In this document: positions 8,656 through 15,938 of the stretch, piece after piece | How positions within the stretch are numbered: position 1 is the stretch's first letter | How the letters are laid out: every line of letters starts with the position of its first letter | Source of the DNA: an uncultured Bacilli bacterium | GTDB taxonomy: Bacteria; Bacillota_I; Bacilli_A; RF39; UBA660 | Assembly (NCBI GenBank): GCA_934141615.1 | Contig: CAKPCM010000003.1 | Location: 1 to 46,857 of the forward strand | Length of the DNA: 46,857 nt | Direction of reading: 5' to 3' | Notes under the pieces: generated by a model | Database searches by the model: none | What the model was told of the DNA's origin: nothing | What the model saw: only the letters and a program-made list of their open reading frames with translations | Made by a program: the position numbers and the translations under genes

Positions 8656-9359
8656 AAAAATTAGTAATATGTAATCAAAAAATGTTTTTAAGTTACGATG
8701 AGGCTAAAATTCTAAGGGATCAAATGGATGATATTGATTTATCAAACGTGGATTTAGTTGTTTGTCCTAACTTTTTAAATATGGATGTTTTTAGCGGATA
8801 TAACCTAGGAGCTCAAGACTGTCATTATGAAGAAAGAGGTGCCTATACTGGATCTGTTTCACCTTATGATTTGAAATTAAGAGGTGTAAGTTACTGTTTG
8901 GTAGGACACTCTGAAAGAAGATGTTATGATTCTAATAAAGATATTAACTTAAAGGTAAAAGCAATCTTAAGAAATATGATGACTCCAGTTATATGCATTG
9001 GGGAAACAAAAATCGATAGAGAGTTAATGAGAATTAGTGAAGTATTAAAAAAAGAGTTAACTTCTGCGGTTAGTGGCATAAATTTAGATTCTGACGATGA
9101 AATAGTAGTAGCATACGAACCTGTTTGGGCAATAGGAGGAGATAAAGCGCTAAAGAAAGAAGAAATAGAAGATACTTTTAAATACATAAGAAAGATATTG
9201 GAAGAAAATAACATAACTAATTATAAACTTATTTATGGAGGAAGTATTACTACTTCAAATATTAAATCTATATTAAGTGATAATATAGATGGATACTTAC
9301 TTGGGTCTTCATCTGTTTCATTTGATGAACTAAGCAGCATAATAAAGTGTATAAAATAG
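8652..9359 (+). CDS. tpiA: Triosephosphate isomerase, short and somewhat divergent
   Basis: 235 residues, about 15 shorter than most bacterial enzymes. It interconverts dihydroxyacetone phosphate and glyceraldehyde 3-phosphate. The catalytic residues are in place: Lys10 in CNQKMF (the usual form is NWKMN), His86 in VGHSERR and Glu156 in AYEPVWAIG. The phosphate-gripping loop 6 reads GGDKAL rather than the usual GTGKTA, and GGSITTSN near the end binds phosphate. The start codon overlaps the stop of the glycosyltransferase (ATGA), so expression is coupled. The altered loop and the short length are noted as oddities, but activity is still expected. Confidence 0.95.
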   Translation: MKKLVICNQKMFLSYDEAKILRDQMDDIDLSNVDLVVCPNFLNMDVFSGYNLGAQDCHYEERGAYTGSVSPYDLKLRGVSYCLVGHSERRCYDSNKDINLKVKAILRNMMTPVICIGETKIDRELMRISEVLKKELTSAVSGINLDSDDEIVVAYEPVWAIGGDKALKKEEIEDTFKYIRKILEENNITNYKLIYGGSITTSNIKSILSDNIDGYLLGSSSVSFDELSSIIKCIK

Positions 9360-9367
9360 TGTAAACC

Positions 9368-9398
9368 AGGATAAAATTTGACATTTTATCCTTTTCTT
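9368..9398 (+). terminator. Terminator after tpiA
   Basis: A perfect 10-bp stem, AGGATAAAAT (9368-9377) with ATTTTATCCT (9383-9392), five-base loop, followed by a T-rich run. Confidence 0.8.
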
Positions 9399-9452
9399 AT
9401 GTGGTAATATTGTGGTACATTATAATTGTGATAGTAGAAAGGGGATGATTTA

Positions 9453-9902
9453 GTGCAAGATAACTTATTAAGAAAGGAAGATACTAATGCTTTAAACTTA
9501 GTAGTGCATGAAAATCCTCATAAAAAAAGAATTCTAGAAATAGAAAATACTATTGATACGCTTTTTGATATTAGACTTAATTTAAGTGTCAAAAAGATAG
9601 TTTCTCCTTTTATTAAAAGAAGCGAACTTGTAAAAATAATTGATGATGCAACTAAAGATGTAGATACTTTTGTTAAATCAGAAATTGATAAGGTATTTGA
9701 TGAATACTTATCACCTAAACATGATGCGTCATTAAATAATTTTGTTTCCGTTTCAAACATAGAAGCAAAAGCAAATGATGAATCTTTGTCGCTAGAAGAA
9801 ATGCTAAATGATGCATTTAAAGATGCTGGAAGAGAAAAAGGTTCTTCGAAAAGTCTAAATAATGGGCATTTTAAGAATACGGAATTACAAAAAGATAATT
9901 AA
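9453..9902 (+). CDS. Small soluble protein of unknown function
   Basis: 149 residues; not recognised. It has no signal peptide or membrane span. The first 85 residues look helical with alternating charge (ENTIDTLFDIRLNLS, KIIDDATKDVDTFVKSEIDKVFDEYL); the rest is Ser/Asn-rich with one acidic helix (LSLEEMLNDAFKDAG). It starts with GTG at 9453, supported by AAAGGGG eight bases upstream; the nearby ATG at 9445 is out of frame. It is a single gene between two terminators, directly upstream of spo0A. A -10 candidate, TATAAT at 9421-9426, precedes it without a clear -35. Confidence 0.75.
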   Translation: MQDNLLRKEDTNALNLVVHENPHKKRILEIENTIDTLFDIRLNLSVKKIVSPFIKRSELVKIIDDATKDVDTFVKSEIDKVFDEYLSPKHDASLNNFVSVSNIEAKANDESLSLEEMLNDAFKDAGREKGSSKSLNNGHFKNTELQKDN

Positions 9903-9916
9903 AAATTAATATTTAA

Positions 9917-9943
9917 GGATGTAGTTTATACATTCTTTTTTTA
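9917..9943 (+). terminator. Terminator upstream of spo0A
   Basis: GGATGTA (9917-9923) pairs with TACATTC (9929-9935), one G-U pair, 5-base loop, followed by seven T. Confidence 0.75.
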
Positions 9944-9987
9944 TTCGACACGGTTCGATAAATTAATCGAAAAGAGTGTAATATAAT
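9944..9987 (+). promoter_or_regulatory. spo0A promoter with a cluster of 0A-box-like sites
   Basis: TTCGACA at 9944-9950 is a perfect match to the reverse complement of the Spo0A binding box TGTCGAA. It is followed by TTCGATA (9954-9960, one mismatch) and AATCGAA (9965-9971, two mismatches). The last two form a palindrome, TTCGAT-N6-ATCGAA. TATAAT at 9982-9987 is the -10, so the palindrome covers the -35 position. This arrangement suggests autoregulation by Spo0A; whether activating or repressing cannot be told. Confidence 0.6.
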
Positions 9988-10020
9988 TGGTTTAGCAAAT
10001 GAGAAAGGAAGAGTAAAAAT

Positions 10021-10827
10021 ATGAAAAAGGAAGATAATAAGAGTAATAAAATAGTAAGGGTTTTGGCAGTAGATGATAATGAGAGTTTAATAGGAATGTT
10101 AGAGGAGTATTTTAGGGACCATGAAAAAATAAAAATAGTTAATCATGCGTATAACGGACTTGATGCTATAAAAGTAATAGAGGAAAACAAGGATAATTTT
10201 GATGTTTTATTATTAGATTTAATAATGCCTAAAAAAGATGGAATATATGTATTAGAGCAACTAAAGAAAAAGAAAATTGATAAACCAGTAATAGTTGGAA
10301 CATCGTTTAATGCGGATGAAACAATTGCAAGAGTATCTAAGTATAATCCAAAGCACTTTATTTTAAAACCATTTGATATGTTTGATTTAGAAAATAAAAT
10401 ACTTGACGCAGTAAGTTTTAAGTTAGATAAAGCATCAAAAGTAAACGTATATCATAATAACCTAGAAATTTCTGTAACAAAACTGTTACACGGATTAGGT
10501 GTTCCATCACATATAAAAGGATACCAATACATAAGAGAAGGTGTAATTTTAATGTATGAAAAACCAGATATAGTAGGTGCAATAACAAAAGAGTTATATC
10601 CTGAAATTGCTAATAAATACGATACTACTGTATCACGTGTTGAAAGAGCAATAAGACATGCTATTGAAGTTAGTTGGAATAGAGGAGATATAGATCTTAT
10701 GGAAGAAATATTTGGCCATAGTGTAGATTATGATAGAGCAAAACCAACTAATAGTGAGTTCATAGTTACTGTATCTGATAAGTTGAGATTAGAATTTAGT
10801 CCTACAAAACAAAAAAGTAAATCTTAG
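10021..10827 (+). CDS. spo0A: Spo0A family response regulator, stage 0 sporulation master regulator
   Basis: 268 residues, standard length. The N-terminal receiver domain has the acidic pair Asp18-Asp19, phospho-acceptor Asp66 in LLLDLIMP, Thr94 and Lys116 (FILKPFD). After a short linker comes the Spo0A DNA-binding domain (about 145-262), with the hallmark stretch SRVERAIRHAIEVSWNRG that forms the recognition region. Phosphorylated Spo0A controls entry into sporulation in Bacilli and Clostridia. The usual upstream neighbour spoIVB is absent. Within this window the protease at 44366 and the LolA-like lipoprotein at 42710 belong to families that include sporulation or germination proteins, but no dedicated spore gene is seen. 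The start ATG has a GAAAGGAAGAG ribosome binding site. Confidence 0.95.
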   Translation: MKKEDNKSNKIVRVLAVDDNESLIGMLEEYFRDHEKIKIVNHAYNGLDAIKVIEENKDNFDVLLLDLIMPKKDGIYVLEQLKKKKIDKPVIVGTSFNADETIARVSKYNPKHFILKPFDMFDLENKILDAVSFKLDKASKVNVYHNNLEISVTKLLHGLGVPSHIKGYQYIREGVILMYEKPDIVGAITKELYPEIANKYDTTVSRVERAIRHAIEVSWNRGDIDLMEEIFGHSVDYDRAKPTNSEFIVTVSDKLRLEFSPTKQKSKS

Positions 10828-10845
10828 TAACTTTTTTGTTTTTTT
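10809..10845 (+). terminator. Terminator embedded in the 3' end of spo0A
   Basis: ACAAAAAAGT (10809-10818) pairs with ACTTTTTTGT (10830-10839), then T-rich. The 5' arm encodes the last Lys-rich codons and the stop codon lies in the loop. Confidence 0.7.
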
Positions 10846-10866
10846 AATAATTTTTTAATAAATAGA

Positions 10867-10875
10867 TGATATACT
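10867..10875 (+). promoter_or_regulatory. Extended -10 promoter of the BI-1 family gene
   Basis: TGATATACT, an extended -10 with 5/6 hexamer match, 13 bases before the GGAGG ribosome binding site begins to be preceded by AT-only sequence. Confidence 0.55.
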
Positions 10876-10896
10876 ATAAATATATGGAGGTATTTT

Positions 10897-11568
10897 ATGG
10901 TTATAGATAGCGGAAATGGAATGTCTAAATTCTTTTCAAAAGTATACATGTGGATGTTTATTGGACTATTAGTATCAGGTGGTGCAGCATATTTTACGGC
11001 ACATAATATGGCTATGATGAAGTTCGTTTATGGAAGCTTTGGTTTTATATTATTGCTTGAACTTGTTGTTGTAATTGTATTTAGTGCACTTAGAAAGAAA
11101 GTCTCACCATTAGTTGCTAAAATATTATTTTTGGTTTACTCATTAATAAGTGGACTTACACTTTCTTCTATATTTTTAGTATATAAAAGAGGAAGTGTTG
11201 TAATGGTATTTTTATCAGCAGCACTTATGTTTGCGCTATTAGCAATATATGGATACACAACAAAAAGTGATTTATCATCATTTGGAAAGATACTTATATT
11301 TGCACTTATTGCAATAATTATAATGTCAATCATAAACATATTTGTTAAAAGCTCTGGATTAGACTTATTTTTATGCATTGTTTCTATATTGATATTTTTA
11401 GGTCTTACAGCGTGGGATATGAGTAATTTAAAAGCAATGTATAACTATTATGCATCAGATGAAAGAGAACTTTCTAAAATAGCTATATATGGTGCGCTTG
11501 ATTTGTATTTAGACTTTGTTAATATATTCCTAAACCTATTAAGTTTATTTGGAAAAAGAAATGACTAG
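10897..11568 (+). CDS. Bax inhibitor-1 / YccA family membrane protein
   Basis: 223 residues with about seven hydrophobic spans, the typical size and topology of the BI-1 (TMBIM, UPF0005) family. The start VYMWMFIGLLVSGGAAY and the late motif GLTAWDMSNLKAMY match the family pattern, including the conserved Asp after Trp. Bacterial members such as YetJ are pH-sensitive calcium leak channels, so a role in ion homeostasis is a family-based guess. GGAGG is 7 bases upstream of the ATG. It is a single-gene unit ending in its own terminator. Confidence 0.85.
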   Translation: MVIDSGNGMSKFFSKVYMWMFIGLLVSGGAAYFTAHNMAMMKFVYGSFGFILLLELVVVIVFSALRKKVSPLVAKILFLVYSLISGLTLSSIFLVYKRGSVVMVFLSAALMFALLAIYGYTTKSDLSSFGKILIFALIAIIIMSIINIFVKSSGLDLFLCIVSILIFLGLTAWDMSNLKAMYNYYASDERELSKIAIYGALDLYLDFVNIFLNLLSLFGKRND

Positions 11569-11584
11569 CGAAAGCTAGTTTTTT
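11564..11584 (+). terminator. Terminator overlapping the BI-1 gene stop codon
   Basis: ACTAGC (11564-11569) with GCTAGT (11574-11579) around a GAAA tetraloop, followed by T5. The stop codon TAG is within the stem. Confidence 0.8.
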
Positions 11585-11663
11585 GTTTGAAAAATATTTC
11601 CATAACACCTGTAATTTGCATACTTTTGGAAAAATATTTCCAAAACTTGACTTTTGCTATAAT
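11585..11663 (+). promoter_or_regulatory. Promoter with operator-like palindrome upstream of the AAA/DUF4143 ATPase gene
   Basis: A perfect 22-bp inverted repeat, TTTTGGAAA-AATA-TTTCCAAAA, lies at 11624-11645. A degenerate copy with the same core (GAAAAATATTTCCA) is at 11589-11602, 39 bp away centre to centre. An extended -10, TGCTATAAT, is at 11655-11663, so the perfect copy covers the -35 region. This looks like a repressor site pair; no regulator gene is adjacent. Confidence 0.6.
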
Positions 11664-11694
11664 AAAGCATATACTTTAATTAGAGGTGAAAACT

Positions 11695-12894
11695 ATGATA
11701 CAAAGACAAAGATATCTTGAGGAATTAAAAAGGTGGAAAGACAAAGACTTAATCAAGGTAATAACAGGTATTAGAAGGTGTGGCAAATCGACATTGTTTG
11801 AATTATTTATTGATTATTTAAAGGAAAATAAAGTAAAAGATGATCAAATAATAAGTATAAATTTAGAAGATGTTGATTATGATTTTAAAGATTATAAAGA
11901 ATTATATACTTATATAAGTAAGAAAATTGATTCCAATAAAAATTATTATGTGTTTTTGGATGAAGTTCAAAATGTTCATGAGTTTCAAAAAGCAGTAGAT
12001 GGCTTATATATAAAGAAAAATGTAGACGTATATATAACGGGATCTAATGCATACCTTTTGTCTGGGGAACTTGCGACGCTATTATCAGGAAGATATATAG
12101 AAATAAAGATGCTTCCTCTATCATTTAAAGAATATGTAACAGCATTTGATGATAATAATTATCAACAACTATTTTTAAATTATATGAAAAATGGTGGTAT
12201 GCCAGGCAATATAAGTATATTAAAGACTAATTATAATGATATAGATAAATATTTAGATGGAATATTTTCTACTATAGTTTATAAGGATATAATGGCCAGA
12301 AATAATATAACGGATAAGCTACTTTTGGAAAGTATTTTAAAATTTTTGTTTGATAGCATTGGTAGTTCAGTATCAATTAAAAAGATAAGTGATACGTTAA
12401 CCAGTAAAAACATGTGTACAAGCAATCATACAGTGGAAAATTATGTAAATGCTTTTTTAGAAAGCTTTTTAATATATAAAGCTGAAAGATTTGATGTTAA
12501 AGGGAAAAATTTACTTTCTAGAGATTATAAATATTATGCGGTAGATACGGGCTTAAGAAGTTACCTTTTAGGGAAAAAAGCTGATAGTGACATGGGACAT
12601 ATATTGGAAAATATAGTATACCTTGAATTATTAAGACGTGGATATAAAGTTTATGTTGGTAAAGTTGATAACCTAGAAATTGACTTTGTAGCAGAAAATA
12701 GAGATGGGTTAAAATATTACCAGGTTGCCTTATCAGTTAGAGATGAAAAAGTTTTAAAAAGAGAATTAAATTCACTGCAAAAAACAGGTGATTATTATCC
12801 AAAGATTTTGTTAACCATGGATATGGATTTAGAATCAGATTATGATGGTATAACAAAAATTAACATAATAGATTGGCTATTAAAAGATGAATAA
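11695..12894 (+). CDS. AAA-type ATPase with C-terminal DUF4143 domain
   Basis: 399 residues. The N-terminal AAA_14 domain has Walker A GIRRCGKST near residue 22-30 and Walker B VFLDEVQ, followed by the sensor-type ITGSNAYLLSGELATLLSGRY. The C-terminal DUF4143 region holds a degenerate PD-(D/E)XK-like pattern: LENIVYLELLRRGY, then EIDFVAE and YYQVALS. Genes of this family are widespread, scattered between strains and of unknown biochemical role; links to mobile DNA have been suggested. I prefer ATG 11695, which has GAGGTG eight bases upstream, over the GTG at 11686 that lies in that ribosome binding site. It is a single-gene unit with its own operator-like promoter and terminator. Confidence 0.85.
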   Translation: MIQRQRYLEELKRWKDKDLIKVITGIRRCGKSTLFELFIDYLKENKVKDDQIISINLEDVDYDFKDYKELYTYISKKIDSNKNYYVFLDEVQNVHEFQKAVDGLYIKKNVDVYITGSNAYLLSGELATLLSGRYIEIKMLPLSFKEYVTAFDDNNYQQLFLNYMKNGGMPGNISILKTNYNDIDKYLDGIFSTIVYKDIMARNNITDKLLLESILKFLFDSIGSSVSIKKISDTLTSKNMCTSNHTVENYVNAFLESFLIYKAERFDVKGKNLLSRDYKYYAVDTGLRSYLLGKKADSDMGHILENIVYLELLRRGYKVYVGKVDNLEIDFVAENRDGLKYYQVALSVRDEKVLKRELNSLQKTGDYYPKILLTMDMDLESDYDGITKINIIDWLLKDE

Positions 12895-12903
12895 TTGTTT
12901 AAA

Positions 12904-12937
12904 ATAATCAAAGATTTATTCTTTGGTTATTTTTTTA
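12904..12937 (+). terminator. Terminator after the ATPase gene
   Basis: ATAATCAAAGA (12904-12914) pairs with TCTTTGGTTAT (12920-12930), one G-U pair, five-base loop, then T7. Confidence 0.8.
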
Positions 12938-12941
12938 AATG

Positions 12942-12950
12942 TGATATAAT
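12942..12950 (+). promoter_or_regulatory. Extended -10 promoter of the sortase gene
   Basis: TGATATAAT, a consensus extended -10, five bases after the preceding T-tract; no convincing -35. Confidence 0.6.
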
Positions 12951-12985
12951 CTAAAAAGAAGGATAAAGAAGGGATGATTATAATT

Positions 12986-14128
12986 ATGGATAAAAGAGAT
13001 ATAAATAATGTTTTCTCTTCTGAAGATCAAAGCCTGCTTGACTGTTTAAGTGCTAGTTATCTATCTATAGAAGATGTTAAATGGCTTAAAAGTAAGAGAT
13101 GGTTTAAAAGGTTTATAAAGATATATTCTAAAGAACTTAAAAAGAGATATAAAAATAAACCAGTAATAAAAAAAGAAATTATACCAAAAGAAGAAGATAT
13201 AGAAATACTAGATTTTACTAAGACCATAAGTATTCCTAAAAAAGAAGTAATAGAAATACTAGACTTTACTAGAACAATAGATATAACAGATACGAAAGAT
13301 ATAATAAAATCAAGTGAAATTGCAAAAAGAAAGGTAAAAAAAGAAAAGATGATATGGACTATGGTAATAGTAGTATCATCTGTTATACTTATAATATTAT
13401 TAGTAGTGTTAGTTAATTGGGGATTAGAAAATAAAAAGACAGATGATATGTTATCAGATGTCTATGATGCAGCGGAAGTAAAAGAAATTACTACTACAAC
13501 AAAAAAAGAAGAAAATACATCCGTTACAACTGCTACATCGTTATATGACAAATATGAAAGTATGAATATTTTGGAAGTTAACTTTGATAATTTAAAGAGT
13601 ATAAATTCAGATACTGTAGGCTGGATAAAAGTGCCTGGTACTAAAATAAACTATCCTTTTGTACATACAAAAGATAATGAATATTATCTAAAACATACAT
13701 TTGATAAAACAAGTAACAAAAAAGGTTGGGTATATTTAGACTATAGAAATAACATAGATAATTTAAGTAAAAACACAATTTTATATGCTCATGGTCTTGT
13801 TAATAACCAAATGTTTGGTTCCATGAGAAGAGTTGTAAAACAATCTTGGTATAACAATAAAAATAATCATATAATAACAATTGTAACTCCAAGAGGTAAT
13901 CAAAAATGGCAGGTATTTTCAACCTATACAATAGAACCTGAAAGTTACTATATAACAACTTCTTTTAAAGATAATGATGAGTTTAATAACTTTATTAATA
14001 CTTTAAAACAAAGAAGTGTGTATAATTATGGAGTAGAAGTAAATGCAAGTGATAAGATACTTACGCTATCTTCTTGCTACGATGATAAAAAAAGAATGGT
14101 ATTACATGCTAAGTTAATAAGTAAATAA
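12986..14128 (+). CDS. Class B-type sortase with a long cytoplasmic N-terminal region
   Basis: 380 residues. Unlike most sortases (about 230-260) it has a 120-residue basic cytoplasmic N-terminal part containing two copies of IEILDFT(K/R)TI at 72-81 and 89-98, then a membrane span at about 123-145, a Thr-rich spacer, and the catalytic domain (about 200-380). Active-site residues are His269 in YAHG, Cys364 in LTLSSC and Arg370 in KKRMVLHA. The pattern VGWIKVPGTKINYPFVH is typical of class B. It should join surface proteins to the peptidoglycan; a candidate substrate lies at 20878. I chose ATG 12986 because GAAGGGATG precedes it at proper distance; the in-frame ATG at 12974 is part of that ribosome binding site. 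It stands alone between two terminators. Confidence 0.9.
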   Translation: MDKRDINNVFSSEDQSLLDCLSASYLSIEDVKWLKSKRWFKRFIKIYSKELKKRYKNKPVIKKEIIPKEEDIEILDFTKTISIPKKEVIEILDFTRTIDITDTKDIIKSSEIAKRKVKKEKMIWTMVIVVSSVILIILLVVLVNWGLENKKTDDMLSDVYDAAEVKEITTTTKKEENTSVTTATSLYDKYESMNILEVNFDNLKSINSDTVGWIKVPGTKINYPFVHTKDNEYYLKHTFDKTSNKKGWVYLDYRNNIDNLSKNTILYAHGLVNNQMFGSMRRVVKQSWYNNKNNHIITIVTPRGNQKWQVFSTYTIEPESYYITTSFKDNDEFNNFINTLKQRSVYNYGVEVNASDKILTLSSCYDDKKRMVLHAKLISK

Positions 14129-14171
14129 AAGATGGATATGTTAATTTATACATATTCGTCTTTTGTTTTGG
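14127..14171 (+). terminator. Terminator hairpin, left copy of a repeat flanking rhuM
   Basis: AAAAGATGGATATGT (14127-14141) pairs over 15 bp, two of them G-U, with ACATATTCGTCTTTT (14150-14164), then GTTTTGG. This 45-base unit recurs almost exactly at 15365-15411. It terminates the sortase gene. Confidence 0.8.
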
Positions 14172-14224
14172 AAAAATGTGTGAATCAAGATTGAAAGAAT
14201 AAGAATTTTGTGATAATAAATTGA

Positions 14225-14253
14225 TTGTTTAATAATGTAAAAAATAGTATAAT
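14225..14253 (+). promoter_or_regulatory. Promoter of the rhuM-like gene
   Basis: TTGTTT (14225-14230), 17-bp spacer, perfect -10 TATAAT (14248-14253). Confidence 0.6.
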
Positions 14254-14301
14254 ATCTATTATAAATTAACTAAAAAATTGGCAAGCGTGTGGGGGATAAA
14301 T

Positions 14302-15321
14302 ATGGATAAAAAATTAATTGGAAATGAAAAGAATATTTTATTTTATAATGATGAAGAGGGAAATACAAAAGTAGAAGTAATATTAGAAAACGAAGATGTT
14401 TGGTTAAATACAGAAGCATTAGCAACACTTTTTAATATTGATAGAAGTGGAATTGTAAGACATATTAACAATATTTATAAAGATGAAGAGCTAGATGAAA
14501 ATAGCACATGTGCAAAAATTGCACATATGGGTAATGATGGTAAGCAAACTTACAATACTAAGTATTATAATCTTGATATGATTATTTCTATTGGATTTAG
14601 GGTTAACTCTAAAAAAGCAATTAAATTTAGAACTTGGGCAAATAAAATAATTAAAGATTATATGGTTCAGGGTTTTGCATTAAATGATGAAAGATTTTTA
14701 AAAGCAAAAAAATCTGATCAAGAGTATTTTAAAAGATTACTTGAAAGAATTAAATTAATTCGTACAAGCGAGAGAATGTTTTATCAAAAAATTACTGATA
14801 TATTTGCTGAATGCTCTATTGATTATGATAAAAATAGTGATACTGCAATAACTTTTTATAAGACTATTCAAAATAAATTTCACTATGCAATTGCTGGAAA
14901 CACTGCTGCTGAAATAGTTTATAACAGAGTGGATTCTAAAAAAGAAAATATGGGACTTACTACTTGGGAAAACTCACCTGATGGAAAAATTTTAAAATCT
15001 GATGTAATTATTGCCAAGAACTATTTAAATGAACAAGAAATTAAAAATTTAAATAATTTAGTAAACTTATTTTTGGATATTGCTGAAAATAATGCAGAAA
15101 GAAATATAACTATGTATATGGAAGATTGGAAAAATGAAGTAGAAAATGCTTTGAAAGTTTTTCATTATGAAGTTTTAGAAGGAAAAGGAAAAATTTCGCA
15201 TAAACAAGCAACTCAAAAAGCAGAAGATGAATATGAAAAATATAAAGTTATACAGGATAAAAATTATGTGTCAGATTTTGATAGGTTGCTAAATGAAACA
15301 AAGCAAATTGAAAATAAATAA
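14302..15321 (+). CDS. rhuM: RhuM family protein
   Basis: 339 residues. It opens with the family pattern ILFYNDEEGNTKVEVILENEDVWL and a helix-turn-helix-like segment (LATLFNIDRSGIVRHINNIYKDEEL), then YYNLDMIISIGFRVNSKKAIKFRTWA, the signature of RhuM (PF13310), first named from Salmonella pathogenicity island 3. The function is unknown; the family is common on islands and mobile DNA. The C-terminal half is charged and helical, with EDEYEKYK near the end. The start ATG follows GGGGGATAAAT; the in-frame TTG at 14278 lacks a ribosome binding site. Near-identical 45-47-base hairpins flank the gene, suggesting it arrived as a unit. Confidence 0.85.
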   Translation: MDKKLIGNEKNILFYNDEEGNTKVEVILENEDVWLNTEALATLFNIDRSGIVRHINNIYKDEELDENSTCAKIAHMGNDGKQTYNTKYYNLDMIISIGFRVNSKKAIKFRTWANKIIKDYMVQGFALNDERFLKAKKSDQEYFKRLLERIKLIRTSERMFYQKITDIFAECSIDYDKNSDTAITFYKTIQNKFHYAIAGNTAAEIVYNRVDSKKENMGLTTWENSPDGKILKSDVIIAKNYLNEQEIKNLNNLVNLFLDIAENNAERNITMYMEDWKNEVENALKVFHYEVLEGKGKISHKQATQKAEDEYEKYKVIQDKNYVSDFDRLLNETKQIENK

Positions 15322-15364
15322 ATTAACAGATTATGACATTTTTACTAAAAAGATATTTAAAATA

Positions 15365-15411
15365 AAAAGATGGATATGTTAATTTAATACATATTCATCT
15401 TTTGTTTCTGG
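15365..15411. terminator. Bidirectional terminator, right copy of the repeat flanking rhuM
   Basis: AAAAGATGGATATGT pairs with ACATATTCATCTTTT. It differs from the copy at 14127-14171 by one inserted A in the loop, one substitution in the 3' arm and a small change near the end. It lies between convergent genes; the last codons and stop of the XRE gene on the minus strand are inside it. Confidence 0.8.
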
Positions 15412-15816
15412 CACTAATGTTCCATCACAATCATAACATTTAAAATTTGGATATATAACTTGATTAGTATATAGTTTATTTATACTGCTAACAGCATTTA
15501 TTAAATCATATGGTATATCCTCTTTAAGTCCACATCTGTTACATCTATATGTAATATATTTTTTCTTTTTAACAACTACGGTATCATCTATACAAAACTT
15601 ATATATATCAACATCTAATATTAAAGATATTCTATATAAAGCACCTAAAGAGAAAGTTTGGTGCTTTTTACTTTCTAATCCTGCTACAAAAGACAAAGAA
15701 TAATTTATTCTATTAGCAAGTTGTCTTTGAGTTAAACCTTTCTTTTTCCTGTACTTTTTAACGTTTCTGCCAATTACTTCATATATATAATTTTCATCAT
15801 TTCTATTAAAATTCAT
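15379..15816 (-). CDS. XRE-family transcriptional regulator with C-terminal zinc ribbon
   Basis: 145 residues from the ATG at 15816, which has AAGGTGG upstream on the minus strand; a longer reading frame to 15858 lacks a ribosome binding site. Residues 14-72 form a Cro/C1-type helix-turn-helix (VKKYRKKKGLTQRQLANRINYSLSF continuing to LESKK). The C-terminal part has two Cys pairs, Cys92/Cys95 (CNRC) and Cys127/Cys130 (CYDC), likely a zinc ribbon. It is divergent from the first dockerin/LRR gene, 158 bases away, so it could regulate that gene; this is inferred from position only. The last ten codons lie in the repeat that also flanks rhuM. Confidence 0.85.
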   Translation of the reverse strand: MNFNRNDENYIYEVIGRNVKKYRKKKGLTQRQLANRINYSLSFVAGLESKKHQTFSLGALYRISLILDVDIYKFCIDDTVVVKKKKYITYRCNRCGLKEDIPYDLINAVSSINKLYTNQVIYPNFKCYDCDGTLVPETKDEYVLN

Positions 15817-15938
15817 CTTATTTACCACCTTAATATAATTATCTAACAAAAAAATCATTAATAAATCTACTATTTATACACAAAAGATGTAAAAATATGC
15901 TCAAAAATATAAAAATAATACAATATATGGCAAAAATA

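Noticed and set aside
9378..9410. TTGACA at 9378-9383 as the -35 of the small gene at 9453
   Set aside because: It lies mostly in the loop of the tpiA terminator, and the nearest -10-like sequence (TAATAT) is 21 bp away, too far for a normal promoter.
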